Shown here in pieces: positions 35,510 to 46,086 of a stretch of 64,000 nucleotides of DNA. The DNA is from an uncultured Clostridium sp. (GTDB lineage Bacteria > Bacillota > Clostridia > TANB77 > CAG-508): contig USMK01000007.1 of NCBI GenBank assembly GCA_900555835.1, positions 8,011 through 72,010 of the forward strand, written 5' to 3'. Both the position numbers and the translations under genes were made by a program. Position 1 is the first letter of the stretch; each line of letters opens with the position of its first letter. The notes under the pieces were generated by a model. The model made no database searches. It worked only from the letters and a program-made list of their open reading frames with translations, and was not told the origin of the DNA.

Positions 35510-37913
35510 CTATTTAAGGTTATCTTCTACACTTATGCTTGTTTTATATTCATTCAACAATTTTATTTTCATATCTTGACCAGAAACAGTTTCTCCAAGT
35601 GGAGTATTTGTTTTTACTTCTGCACCTTTTTGAATTGCAGTATCCATTTGTAATCCCGATAAAATAAGTGTTTTACCAGCTAAGCTAGAAGGAGATGTTA
35701 CTTGTATTTGAACTGCATTATCGCTTTTTTCAATAATTTTTCCTCCAACAACTGAATTTACCCCTGTACCATTTGCAAGTTCGCCTGTTTTTACAATGGC
35801 ATCATTTCCACTATATTGTATAGGAGCAGTTTTGCCTCCAAGCAAGTTTTTAAGTCTAGTAGTGCTACTTGTAGTAGAGCCTGTTGTAGAACTATTATTT
35901 GAAGAGCTTCCATTTGTAGTGCTATCTGTACTGTCTGTTGTATCGTCATCTGTTGTTACTTTATTTGTTAATACCTTTTGGTCCTCAAATTTTAATCCAT
36001 GTTTATCTACTAACCATTCTTTTAAATCTCTTACTACATATTTAGCATCTAAACTTTTTTGTTTAGCCTTATCTAGCATTGCTATTGCATTTTTCATGTC
36101 ATCTCCTAAGGTTACTTTTGACTCTGCAACTTGTGGCACTTTAAATGTTTTGTCCGGGTCATTTGCAACAGATGAAATTCTATTCCATGTTTTATCTGAA
36201 AATAGTTTTTCAAATGCTTCATTTACCTTGTCCTCCATTTTATTTGTTTTTTCATTTAACTGTCCTCTTTCAGGTTCTTTTACCTGATATATTTCTCCTG
36301 ATTTATATGTTGTTACTGTCATTTTACTATTTGCACTATATGTTGTTTCTTTTTTAGTTGGATATGTTTCAACATATGCATCATCAGAAGACGCCTTTTC
36401 CATATCTTTATATTTCAAATCTTTGTACCAATGGTGATCTACACTTGATATATATGGCACATAAGTCACTTTATTGTGTTTATTTTGATAAGTTATCGCA
36501 TTTTGAATATCCTTATTAGAAATTCCGATATCCTGATTTGCTTGTGCCTCTGCTCTTGCTTCTGGATTTGGATATGGAATAGGTTGTTTATTCTGAATAG
36601 CCATATTATTTGCTCGTTTCATCGCATTTAAAACTTCATTTCTTCTTTCATTCCATTTTCCTTGCCAATATGCCATTGATTGACCTTTATAAGTTACTCT
36701 TACCACCTCTACTACTTTATGAAGCCTTATATGTACCTTTGTATCAAATTCAACATTTGTGGCTACATTCAAAGCTAACCCTGGTGCCATAGTTCCTAAA
36801 TGAAGCGCCAATAAAAATTCTATTGGTTTTCCATATCTTCCCGTATATCCATCTAAGTTATATACTGTTTTAGTTGTTGTTTGTCCACTTTCTTTTATAG
36901 TTAAAGTCAACTTTCTTTGAGCTCTATCAACCTCTGGTGTAACATTTGGTTTAGTTTTAGCAACTTTTGAAACAGCCTCTGTATATGCTGTTACATCTTC
37001 CTGCGTCCATCCTGGTGGAGGCTGAATGGTTGTACCATCTTCGTTTTTTGCTGAATAATCTGTTATTTCGTCTATTGTATTTTCTATATCAATCATACCG
37101 GTTCCATAGCCTGAGTTTTGTGCTACCCCACCATCATTATCTTTATCTCCATTTTTATTTTCTTCTTCGGTCACTTTAAATTCTGGAAATATACTTACGC
37201 CCTTCCACCATCTATAAAGTGAGCTTAATGAAACTTTTGATAACATATAGGTTCTGTTTTCAGCAGCCAAATATGCTGTAATAATATTAGATGATAAATC
37301 AGTTATTTCATTGCCTTCCTTTGTAATTTTATCTCCTGATAGGTAATCTCCCATAGTTAAATCTCCGGTTTCAAGGTTTGATATATCCTTTTTTCCTGCA
37401 ACAAAAGTTGTTTCTGTTGTAGTCTGTCCATTTTTGGTTCCAGTTGTTGTCGTAAGTCTTGTCTGATTAAATCCTACAAATCCATATCCAATTAAGTCAT
37501 ATCCCATTGATTGAATATATTTTCCTGTATCCAAAACATTTTGTTTCGTTACAGCAGCATAATCATCTCCCTCAACGATGCTAACATAAGCTGCCTTTAT
37601 AGCCGAAGCCATTTCGTCTAGCATTTGTACTATTTGTCCTCTTAGCATATCTGGCCCAGTAAGCAAAAATGCTAAAACAGATACAAGAAATATAATTCCA
37701 ACAATAACGGCCACAATTACAGTAATATATGGTAAAACTGCAAGAATTACTCTTTTGGCCGCTGTTTTGGAAATATTACTAGCTACGTTCCACGCTTTTT
37801 TACCAGCAGCTTTTCCGAGCATCAGTAACTTTTTTCTTCATAGCTCTACTTTCATCATGTGCTCTTGAATATTCTTCATCAAAATAATCTTCATTTCCTT
37901 CGTTATCGTTCAT
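35510..37913 (-). CDS. Large T4SS-like envelope protein with a degenerate M23-type end, CGG +1 frameshift near its start
   Basis: Skipping the C of the in-frame CGG at 37815-37817 joins a leader frame to the long open frame. The leader starts at an ATG at 37913 with a GAAGGTGAG site and reads MNDNEGNEDYFDEEYSR. Without it the only start is an ATG at 37822, overlapping the CGG and lacking a ribosome site. The product (about 800 residues) has one membrane helix near residue 60 (VILAVLPYITVIVAVIVGII) and a long external region. The C-terminal fold looks like a LytM/M23 beta domain (TPLGETVSGQDM) without the metal-binding histidines. Its place matches the wall-facing subunit of Gram-positive T4SS. 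Confidence 0.75.
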
Positions 37914-37981
37914 TTTCTCACCTTCTTTTAAAAAGGGATAATGGTATTAGTATTTTACCATACACATTATCCCTCCATATT

Positions 37982-40345
37982 TTAATTAGCATTTGGCTTA
38001 ATATCTTCATCTATTATTTTTTCCATTGTTTCTATAACTCTTTCATTTGGATCTTGTTCGTCATAATTTTCTTTGCTATATATACTTCTCATTGCATGCA
38101 ATGCCTGTACATATTGACGTTCAGATTTATTTTGAATATTTTTTATATTTTCGCTATTCATTCCCAAATATTCTCTCGCTTGTTGTATGTCTGCTTTCTT
38201 ATCATATTTAGCATTATCTTTATGATTGCTAAATGCAGTTGCTAGTGTTCTTTCATTATTTTTCATATCTATATCTTTTAATTTTTGTTCTAATTCTTCT
38301 TTTTTCTCAATAAATGTATTTCCTGCACTAGTTTCAACATAATTTTCTATTTTTTGTCCTACAGCAGCAGCACCAATTGTTGTTGCAATATCTTGCCCTC
38401 CAAGTCCAGCAAGAGATGCGCCAATTACACCACCAGCAATTCCCAGGTCTGAGCCTTTCTTATAAATTCCCTTCCCAGCTGCCCAACCGATTTTTCCCAA
38501 TCCTTTTACTCCATCTTTTAATCCTTCCCAATCAGATTGAGGTTTATTATTTTTTACATCTGGCATTGGTACATCAGCAATTGGACCATTAGTAGCTTGT
38601 GCTTGCTGTGCACTTGCAGTATTTTGAACAGGTATTGTTCCAATTTTCCCCATTATTCTATTTCTTGGCATTGTATTTCCCATTAAATCATCATAGTCAG
38701 ATGCTCCAGCTAAATTAGCTTGATTTATTTTTCTATCCATTTCTTCTTGCGGAGTACTCATTGTAGATTGATAATCTTCATAAGCTCCTGCACCACTACT
38801 TAATTGTTCATTTAATCTGTTTGAAGCATTCACTGCAGTTGCAGTACTAGCCCCGGCAACTGCGGCACTTGCATTACTTGCCGCAATATTATTCTTTGCT
38901 ACTAAACTACTTGCCTGTGATTTTGCTTTACTCATATTAGCCATTGCAGCTTTTCCATTTGTTGCTACTCTTGCAACCTTTTCTTTTCCTGGTTTTAACT
39001 TACCATATGCAGAAGATAAAACAGCTGCTGTTGCTAATGCACTTCCTGTTGATTTTGAATCTATTCCAAATATTTTCTTTATTAAATCTTCTGCTTGTAA
39101 TATAAAGAACATCGTTATTATAACAATCATTGATGCAGCTAATGTTCCAGAACTTTGCAACATTTTCATTGAAATTGAGACAAATGCTACATAAATTATA
39201 CAATGGAATGGTTGTATTAAAACATTATGCATAAATTCTTTAAACCAAGATGAAAACGCTTCTGCTTTTCCATTTCCAACTTTATCTATTGAATATGTTA
39301 TTGTTATAATTGGTGATATTAGTATTAAAAAAGCAATTGTAATCATACGTTTTACATACATTATCAAGAATATAAATGTTAAAGCTACAATACATACATA
39401 AACTATTGCAGAACTCCATCCAATTGTAGCTAATGGAGTAAAACTTTTTAATACTAACACATTTATATAATTGCTCATCCATGTAGAATTATTATCTAAA
39501 TTAAGTGCCTTATTCTGAGCACTATATAAAGCATCTACAAATACATTATTAACATTTATAACAATTATAATTAAATAGTGTAATAAAAACACCATCGCTA
39601 AACTCACAAACCAATTTACAAGCATTTTTTTATAATCTTTCTTAGTTTCTGGGTTTGAAGCTAATACCATTCTTATTCCTATATAAACAAGAACACATAA
39701 AAGAATAATTATTGCCATTGTTCTTAATGTCATATACCAATTTGCAACACTTTGTTTTAGTAATTTAATAGGATTATCATTTCCAGGCAAGTTCTTCTGA
39801 TTACTTGCTGGTCCAAATGTTGATAAATTAAAGAAATTTATATCTGTTATTGCTAATCTATTAAATAAAATATCTCCTGGTGTAATTACTGAAAAAGTCC
39901 CACCATTATTTACCGTTCCAGCACTTTCACCAACAACTGTTGCTAAAAATTGAAACACACCACCAACAATTACTACTTTTACTTTCTCAAAATAAGTAAA
40001 TATTCCAACCAAACCATCTAATATTACAGTTTTATCCATACTATTAGCAACAGCCATTTCTGCATCTAATCCATCAGAAGAAACATTAAGCTTTTTTATG
40101 GCTTCTTTCACTTCAGCAGACTCATTATAAGTTGTAGACTGTTTACCACTACCACTACCACTACTAGTGGTTTGAGTTTGTACATCCACTTTTTGATTTT
40201 GTGTTGCCTCTTGTTCATAATCTGTATCACTTTTCGTATAGTCATCTTCGTCAGTTGCAAAAGATAGATTTGAAAATATAAAATTAAACATCATTATACT
40301 AATTATTGAGAATAATAGTATTCTTTTTACATCTTTTTTTATCAT
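37982..40345 (-). CDS. Polytopic VirB6/TrbL-like channel protein with long C-terminal tail
   Basis: A signal-like N-terminus is followed by several membrane helices between about residues 200 and 430, including WYMTLRTMAIIILLCVLVYI and MITIAFLILISPIITITYSI, the latter typical of VirB6/TrbL. The C-terminal 350 residues are Ala/Gln/Ser rich and probably cytoplasmic. I choose the ATG at 40345 (MIKKDVKR) after GAGG. It is a paralogue of the next gene, sharing the YIGIRM and TYSIDKVGNGKA / TYAIDKVGDGKA blocks. Confidence 0.8.
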   Translation of the reverse strand: MIKKDVKRILLFSIISIMMFNFIFSNLSFATDEDDYTKSDTDYEQEATQNQKVDVQTQTTSSGSGSGKQSTTYNESAEVKEAIKKLNVSSDGLDAEMAVANSMDKTVILDGLVGIFTYFEKVKVVIVGGVFQFLATVVGESAGTVNNGGTFSVITPGDILFNRLAITDINFFNLSTFGPASNQKNLPGNDNPIKLLKQSVANWYMTLRTMAIIILLCVLVYIGIRMVLASNPETKKDYKKMLVNWFVSLAMVFLLHYLIIIVINVNNVFVDALYSAQNKALNLDNNSTWMSNYINVLVLKSFTPLATIGWSSAIVYVCIVALTFIFLIMYVKRMITIAFLILISPIITITYSIDKVGNGKAEAFSSWFKEFMHNVLIQPFHCIIYVAFVSISMKMLQSSGTLAASMIVIITMFFILQAEDLIKKIFGIDSKSTGSALATAAVLSSAYGKLKPGKEKVARVATNGKAAMANMSKAKSQASSLVAKNNIAASNASAAVAGASTATAVNASNRLNEQLSSGAGAYEDYQSTMSTPQEEMDRKINQANLAGASDYDDLMGNTMPRNRIMGKIGTIPVQNTASAQQAQATNGPIADVPMPDVKNNKPQSDWEGLKDGVKGLGKIGWAAGKGIYKKGSDLGIAGGVIGASLAGLGGQDIATTIGAAAVGQKIENYVETSAGNTFIEKKEELEQKLKDIDMKNNERTLATAFSNHKDNAKYDKKADIQQAREYLGMNSENIKNIQNKSERQYVQALHAMRSIYSKENYDEQDPNERVIETMEKIIDEDIKPNAN

Positions 40346-40359
40346 ATTAAACCTCATTT

Positions 40360-41547
40360 TTATACTGATTTGTTCAAATTAAATAGTTTATTTACTACAT
40401 CTTCACCTTTTGTTAATGCTAGGAAGAATAATATTGCTATTATTGGTGCTTTTTCGGCTATTGCTGATGCTGAATATATAAATATTGCATACATAAATGC
40501 CTGTACAGCTTGCATAAATACATTACCTAAAAATAAACTTACCCATGCTGTATATGCCTGTGCTTTTCCATCTCCCACTTTATCTATTGCGTATGTTACT
40601 GTTATAAGTGGTGCTATGATTATTAAAAATGCTACTGTTAATAATCTTTTAAAATATATCCAAAAGAAATATATTTCAAAAACTACCATTACCCAGTATG
40701 TTATTACATATAATAATACAGACCATATACTTTCTTTTGTATCAAATATTCCTATTGATTTACTAATAATGTTTACTTCCATATTGTTTTCTACAAGTGA
40801 TGATGGTATTAAAGAAATTAACAAGTTATTAGCTCTCAATATTATTATCATTCCATAATGCAATAAGAATAATAATACAAATCCTACTATCCAATCTTTA
40901 AACATTTTTTTATATTCAGCTTTTGCTTCCATAGTAGAAGATATTGCCATTCTTATTCCAATATAAATTAGTACCGCAATACTTGCGATTTGAGCGATCA
41001 AAAATGTCGTTTGATACCAAGTTGCAACTGATTGTCTAAAATCAGTACTTAATTTTGAATTTGTATTTTGTACATCGAAAAAATCAACATTTAGCAAAGG
41101 AATTTTATTAAATACAGCTTTTTCTATTGTAAACCAATTTACTTTTGTAGCATCAAATGCTTCTGTTAAACTTCCTGCAACCGTTTCATTGTCACCTTTA
41201 ACCGCAAATGCCATCATTAATTGTAGTCCATATGGAGGAAAGCAAAATATCTTCGCTATAATTTTTACAATAACCCCTGCATAATTTCCTGGTTCTGATG
41301 TTTGTGTACCTCCAACGCTTGTAACTGTTCCATTCTTATCAGTTGATACATTTACACTTGTATTTTCTACTTCCTTTTGGTTAAGTGATTTAATCTCATT
41401 TCTTGCTGTTTGGCTAGCACCTTTCCCTGTACTACTGGCCGTCGTATTTGTTGTATTGTTTCCATTAGTCGCATAAATACTACTTGGAAGGAGTGCATTA
41501 AACATAAGAATTGCTATTAAAAATGATAATATTAACTTTTTCTTCAT
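40360..41547 (-). CDS. Polytopic VirB6/TrbL-like channel protein
   Basis: A signal peptide followed by at least five membrane helices. Conserved blocks are IASIAVLIYIGIRMAISSTM, FLIIIAPLITVTYAIDKVGD and KAQAYTAWVSLFLGNVFMQ. VirB6-like proteins form the inner-membrane channel of type IV secretion. The ATG at 41547 has an AAGGTGTG site. It lies between the VirB4 ATPase and its longer paralogue. Confidence 0.82.
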   Translation of the reverse strand: MKKKLILSFLIAILMFNALLPSSIYATNGNNTTNTTASSTGKGASQTARNEIKSLNQKEVENTSVNVSTDKNGTVTSVGGTQTSEPGNYAGVIVKIIAKIFCFPPYGLQLMMAFAVKGDNETVAGSLTEAFDATKVNWFTIEKAVFNKIPLLNVDFFDVQNTNSKLSTDFRQSVATWYQTTFLIAQIASIAVLIYIGIRMAISSTMEAKAEYKKMFKDWIVGFVLLFLLHYGMIIILRANNLLISLIPSSLVENNMEVNIISKSIGIFDTKESIWSVLLYVITYWVMVVFEIYFFWIYFKRLLTVAFLIIIAPLITVTYAIDKVGDGKAQAYTAWVSLFLGNVFMQAVQAFMYAIFIYSASAIAEKAPIIAILFFLALTKGEDVVNKLFNLNKSV

Positions 41548-41571
41548 TACACACACCTTCCATTTTATTTT

Positions 41572-43524
41572 TTATTCCTTCAATTTATTTAAGTTTGTTT
41601 CTACGAACTCAAATTCTTTTTTCGTTGGTTTAATTGATATAATTGCTGTGTCTTCACCAACTTTTAGTAGTCCTTCACCTCTACTGCAAGTTGTTAAGAA
41701 ATATGCTTCACCTTCACTTAGTTTAAATACTTCTTTTATATAATCAATTTCTGATTTATCTTGTGCTAAGAATAATTTTGTATCTGATGATGTAAGTACG
41801 GCTTGTACTTCTGCTTTTTCATAGAAATCTTGGAATTTCTGTGAAATTACGGCAAGTGATACATTTCTTTTTCTGGCACGTCTTGCCATTGTGTTTAAGA
41901 AATCTACTGCTTCTGGATAAGGAAGCAACATCCAAGCTTCGTCAACTAGCACTCTTTTTTTAGCAGCTTTTGATTTATCTTCACTATTTTTCTTTACATA
42001 TTTTTCCCATATCCAAGAAAGTAATATTTGTTGTGCAAGTGGTCTTGCAAATCTTTCTTCTAGTCCAGATATATCTAGGTTTATAAATGGTACACCATCT
42101 AATAATTCGAAAGTAGATTGTCCATCAAAATATGCCATCTGTCCATCAAATTCCCTTACATATTGTTTCATAACCTTTATTAAGTAACTGTAATGGAATC
42201 TATAATCTGGGTTGTCGTTTTTCTTAGCATTTTCTGTTAATGTTTTGTACCAAGAGCCTATTGTTGGCATTTCTTTTTTAGTTCTTCCTAGGAAGTTTCT
42301 ATTTACTATTGGTCCTTCATTTACATATAAACTTTCTATGTTATTTGTTATTCCGTGTGCAGCATATTCTTGTGCTACTGATTCTGCTATAATCTGTTTT
42401 GTAAGTTCGTTTACTTCTTGGCTTCTTGTACTACCTCTTGCCATTGTAAGTAATGCCTGTGTTACGTCTTCTACTTTATTTTCAACATTTAACATTACTC
42501 TTTCTTTTCCTGTTATTTCGTCTTTTACAACTTCTGGCTCTATATCAAATAAATTGATAACTGTTTTTGAGTTAGGGCTTATTGTTACATTTATTCCACC
42601 TAGTGCTTCTGCAACTACACCATACTCACCCTCGGCATCTAGTGCTAAGCTTTCAATTCCCATTAAAACAGAAGAACGAGCAGTTAAAGTTTTTATTGTA
42701 ACACCTTTACCAGCACCAGACTTTCCAAATACAACCATATTATAGTTTGTAAGTGTTGGGCTGAAATTATCAAATAATATTGGTAATCCTGTTTGTCTAT
42801 TGAATGCAAGTGGTATTCCTTTATCATGTCCAACCTCTGACGTAAAGAATGGGAATACTGTTGCCATTGAGCTTCTATCAAATGTATGAGTTTTCTTTAC
42901 CTTGTTATCATTATAAGGCATATTAGATCTAAATGCTTCATCTTGAATTGCCCATGCAGGTTTTATTCCTATCAAAGTTTTAGACATCTCAGATGCTAAA
43001 AGCTCTGTATATTTATCTAGTTCGTCTAAGCTATAAGCAAACAATGTACAAATTATTGAAGATTCAAATAATTTGTTAAATCCAGCAGCAATCTCGTCTC
43101 TTAGTGCTTCTGCTTCTGCCCTTTTTTGTGCTAATATTCTCTCTCTGTTTATATCGCCTCTATCTAAGGCAACAATTCTTTCAGATTCTAGTTCATTTAT
43201 TTTTCTGTTCAAATCTGTTTGAGAAGAACTTTCACTTACAGGATTTATAAACACAGAAACATTTATATCTCCAAATGTATACATACTTCTTAAAAATTCA
43301 GGGAATGTACACATTCTTGGAATTGTTGTAACAAGCATGCTTCTTGCATATCTTGTTGTACTAGATGTTATCTCTAAATGATTTAAATGGCTTGCATCAA
43401 CTCCTGCTGGTGCAATTAAATCTTTTATTGTTTTAGCACTTCTTGTTATAAAACTTTCATTTTTATATTCTGTTTGAACAATTTGCTCTGGCATATTCTT
43501 TTTATTTCTTTTGTCTTTTCTCAT
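41572..43524 (-). CDS. VirB4/TraC-like secretion ATPase (catalytic subunit)
   Basis: 650 residues. Walker A is VFGKSGAGKGVTIKTL near 270, Walker B is KKRVLVDEAWMLLPYPE near 545, and MARRARKRNVSLAVISQKFQ near 570 is the family's conserved arginine region. This is the engine of type IV secretion. The upstream gene (43557) supplies the N-terminal VirB4 portion as a separate chain, so the ATPase is split into two polypeptides. The GGAGG start is clear. Confidence 0.92.
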   Translation of the reverse strand: MRKDKRNKKNMPEQIVQTEYKNESFITRSAKTIKDLIAPAGVDASHLNHLEITSSTTRYARSMLVTTIPRMCTFPEFLRSMYTFGDINVSVFINPVSESSSQTDLNRKINELESERIVALDRGDINRERILAQKRAEAEALRDEIAAGFNKLFESSIICTLFAYSLDELDKYTELLASEMSKTLIGIKPAWAIQDEAFRSNMPYNDNKVKKTHTFDRSSMATVFPFFTSEVGHDKGIPLAFNRQTGLPILFDNFSPTLTNYNMVVFGKSGAGKGVTIKTLTARSSVLMGIESLALDAEGEYGVVAEALGGINVTISPNSKTVINLFDIEPEVVKDEITGKERVMLNVENKVEDVTQALLTMARGSTRSQEVNELTKQIIAESVAQEYAAHGITNNIESLYVNEGPIVNRNFLGRTKKEMPTIGSWYKTLTENAKKNDNPDYRFHYSYLIKVMKQYVREFDGQMAYFDGQSTFELLDGVPFINLDISGLEERFARPLAQQILLSWIWEKYVKKNSEDKSKAAKKRVLVDEAWMLLPYPEAVDFLNTMARRARKRNVSLAVISQKFQDFYEKAEVQAVLTSSDTKLFLAQDKSEIDYIKEVFKLSEGEAYFLTTCSRGEGLLKVGEDTAIISIKPTKKEFEFVETNLNKLKE

Positions 43525-43556
43525 TACACTTTCTCCTCCTAAAATATTGGAATTAG

Positions 43557-44774
43557 TTATTTTTCTTCTTCGTTACTTTCTACTTTCTTTTTTCTTCCTC
43601 TTTTTTTCTTTGGAGGTTCTTCGTTTTCTATTTCTTCTTCCTCTTCTGCTTCTCCATTTATTTCTTTTTTCACTCTTTCATATAAATCATCATCCATTTG
43701 AGATTTATATTCTTCTACTAATTCTAATGCTTTGTCTTTTACTTTTTGTTTTCTTTTAGCTTGTTCTTCTAGCTCTTTTTCTCTTTTCTTATCAGCTGCT
43801 ACAATGCTTTCTGTTGCTAAATCAACAGCTTCTAAATTGATTTTTTCTTCAAGTTTTTCTTGTTTCTTTTTAAATACATCTTTTGCAGTATTATATAAAG
43901 AATCATATTCTGCATCTAATGCTTTTGAAAGTTGTAATAATTCTGAATCATCTCTGTTATATGCTATGTATAAAAGTTCTGCTAGTTCTTCTGATGTTAA
44001 AATTTTTCCTGTTACTTCTGATGCTGCAAGTGATCTCATAACAGATTGACTTCTTGTGAATAACTCTTGGAAACATAGGTCGTCAATTTCTTCTTTTGAA
44101 TAATTTGAAATTGAACCATTTTCAGAAGCATAATATGAAACTATCACATATGTTTTTTGTTGTAGTACGTTTTTATTTAAGCTCATTCTTCCAATATAAT
44201 CTGCAATGTCTGCTCCATATTCTAATACGTTTTCTTTTCTTCTTTCTTCATATTTTAATTTTTCATATAAAGCAGTATTACCTTGAAGTTTTGCTGTATT
44301 CATTTTGGATCTTATATTTTCAACTTCTGTTTTCATATTTTTAACTCTATCTTTGTAGCCATCAATTATATCTTTTAAATTCAAACTTCTTGTTTGAACA
44401 TATAATTGAATTGGAAATCTTAATGTGTTTAAGAATTGAACAAATCCTTGTTCAACTGCCATTTTTTCGTCTTCTGACATCAAATCATAATTTACACCTT
44501 GGCATTGTAATATCATTACATATTGTGTTCTGTTTTTTCTAATTATCATATTATCTTTTATTTCATCGAAATCCATAAACTTCTCAATAGCTTCTCTTGG
44601 AAGTCCAGTTGCTACTGTCGAAGTATACTCTGACGAAGATTTACTAGAACTTTTTATTTCTGCATTTTTATTATTTTTGTTTCTATAAACTACTGCAAAA
44701 TATATCAAAACTAATGAAACTATTATAAAAACCAATACAACTAAAATTATATTAAGTATATTTATCAAATCCAT
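43557..44774 (-). CDS. VirB4 N-terminal-domain protein (separate chain)
   Basis: One membrane helix at the start (IILVVLVFIIVSLVLIYFAV) is followed by a TraC/VirB4 N-terminal-like domain with YVMILQCQGVNYDLMSEDEK and VQFLNTLRFPIQLYVQTR. A coiled coil of alternating K/E follows from about 290, then a lysine-rich tail. It has no Walker motifs. In most systems this domain is fused to VirB4. It is directly upstream of the ATPase gene. Confidence 0.78.
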   Translation of the reverse strand: MDLINILNIILVVLVFIIVSLVLIYFAVVYRNKNNKNAEIKSSSKSSSEYTSTVATGLPREAIEKFMDFDEIKDNMIIRKNRTQYVMILQCQGVNYDLMSEDEKMAVEQGFVQFLNTLRFPIQLYVQTRSLNLKDIIDGYKDRVKNMKTEVENIRSKMNTAKLQGNTALYEKLKYEERRKENVLEYGADIADYIGRMSLNKNVLQQKTYVIVSYYASENGSISNYSKEEIDDLCFQELFTRSQSVMRSLAASEVTGKILTSEELAELLYIAYNRDDSELLQLSKALDAEYDSLYNTAKDVFKKKQEKLEEKINLEAVDLATESIVAADKKREKELEEQAKRKQKVKDKALELVEEYKSQMDDDLYERVKKEINGEAEEEEEIENEEPPKKKRGRKKKVESNEEEK

Positions 44775-44777
44775 TTG

Positions 44778-45113
44778 CTATTTTTCCTCCTTTGTATACA
44801 CATAAATTTTCTTATTTGCTCTAAATTTTATGTATCTTAGTATTATTTCACTAACTGGTTCTCCACCAACTTTTTTTGTAAATGGTAATCCAGCTACTGT
44901 TGGTATTTTAAAAGTTCCAATTGCAAATCCTAGTAAAGCCATTCCTGCCATTGTGATAACTCCTGCCATCCCTATTCCTAATGCAGCAAATATAAGATAG
45001 AATATCAAACCTACTGCTGCACCTATGGCTGTTGTAATCAATGATTTTACTGAAAATATTACAAGAATTCTAGTTTCTCCTCCCAAATCACGTGGGATAT
45101 AATATGAACCCAT
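44778..45113 (-). CDS. PrgI/VirB3-like membrane protein
   Basis: 111 residues with two closely spaced helices (LITTAIGAAVGLIFYLIFAA and GVITMAGMALLGFAIG) between an N-terminal YYIPRDLGGETRIL and a C-terminal KKIYVYTKEEK. This is the PrgI family layout that partners VirB4 in Gram-positive systems. It lies 3 bases upstream of the VirB4 N-terminal gene. Confidence 0.82.
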   Translation of the reverse strand: MGSYYIPRDLGGETRILVIFSVKSLITTAIGAAVGLIFYLIFAALGIGMAGVITMAGMALLGFAIGTFKIPTVAGLPFTKKVGGEPVSEIILRYIKFRANKKIYVYTKEEK

Positions 45114-45133
45114 TAGATTCCCTCCTTAGTTAT

Positions 45134-45523
45134 TTAAAAAATCTCTTCAAAGAAATTGTATGCTATTCTCCAAATTGTAAATGCACCAAATATTACGATA
45201 CCTGAAATTACAAGTCCAATTAGTTGTTGTTTTAATTTTCCTCTTTCTTCTGGTTGTGCTTTCATATATTTTATACCTAATAGCATTATTGCTCCAAACA
45301 ATACAGCTACACCTACGGCAGTAAGCATTTGTCCAATAGGTAAAACAGCATTTATTATTTGGTCTTGACTTATTAAAGTTTGTTTTGAACCAGCTTGTTC
45401 AAAATTATCAGCTGATTGTTTTATTGAATCCCAAGTCAAGCTTGATGAAGCTTCTATTGTTGTTGTAAAGACAATTCCTACTAAGAATAATAAAATTAAT
45501 CCAATTTTAAAACTTTTTTTCAT
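45134..45523 (-). CDS. VirB2/TrbC-like pilin subunit, copy 4
   Basis: A signal peptide (MKKSFKIGLILLFLVGIVF) is followed by two hydrophobic helices (IGQMLTAVGVAVLFGAIMLL and GLVISGIVIFGAFTIW). The short IKYMKAQPEERGKLKQQ loop is the VirB2/CagC signature seen in Gram-positive T4SS. I choose the ATG at 45523 after GAGGTGAG. It is one of four related subunits in the operon. Confidence 0.8.
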   Translation of the reverse strand: MKKSFKIGLILLFLVGIVFTTTIEASSSLTWDSIKQSADNFEQAGSKQTLISQDQIINAVLPIGQMLTAVGVAVLFGAIMLLGIKYMKAQPEERGKLKQQLIGLVISGIVIFGAFTIWRIAYNFFEEIF

Positions 45524-45663
45524 TTTTCTCACCTCATTCACACGCAAAAACACTTATAATTAATAATATTATACTTCATTTTCCTCCATATTTCAACAAT
45601 AACTTTTAATAATATTCATTATTTTTAAAATGTAATCTTATTGTAACAAAACTGAAACAAAGA

Positions 45664-45708
45664 AAAAGCATATTAATTCTTACGCAAATAAGAACTTAAT
45701 ATGCTTTT
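45664..45708. terminator. Long hairpin between pilin copies 3 and 4
   Basis: AAAAGCATATTAATTCTTA pairs (with one mismatch) with TAAGAACTTAATATGCTTTT, followed by T. It may partly terminate transcription and raise subunit yield over the downstream machinery. Confidence 0.65.
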
Positions 45709-45711
45709 TTA

Positions 45712-46077
45712 CTATTTTATCCAAGTTGACATACTTTGAATAAATCTTAATATATTTGCTGCTCCAAATACTAGAATTGAACCAATTAAATATGGAATTG
45801 CCCTGTCTTTTAAAGAGGCTTTTTGATCTGGACTTGATGTCATATATTTTATTCCTATTATTACCAATGTAGCAACTGACATAAATACAGCAACTGTGTA
45901 TATTACATTTATAATTTTTCCACTTGCCTGGCTAAGTGCACCAACTCCTGTTGGATTACTTATTCCTTGCAATTTACTTGTATCAATTTTTCCAGAAGCT
46001 AAACTAGCTGGTGTAATAATTGATATAAGTAACATTGCTATTATAATTATTGCTAATACTTGTTTTAATCTTTTCAT
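45712..46077 (-). CDS. VirB2/TrbC-like pilin subunit, copy 3
   Basis: A signal peptide (MKRLKQVLAIIIIAMLLISI) is followed by two helices and the loop GIKYMTSSPDQKASLKDR. The GGTAGGTGG site supports the ATG at 46077. It is closely related to copies 1, 2 and 4, showing duplication within the operon. Confidence 0.8.
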   Translation of the reverse strand: MKRLKQVLAIIIIAMLLISIITPASLASGKIDTSKLQGISNPTGVGALSQASGKIINVIYTVAVFMSVATLVIIGIKYMTSSPDQKASLKDRAIPYLIGSILVFGAANILRFIQSMSTWIK

Positions 46078-46086
46078 ACATACCAC

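Noticed and set aside
37822..37822. ATG at 37822 as the start of the 35510 gene
   Set aside because: No ribosome site; the upstream frame from 37913 has one and joins through the CGG skip.
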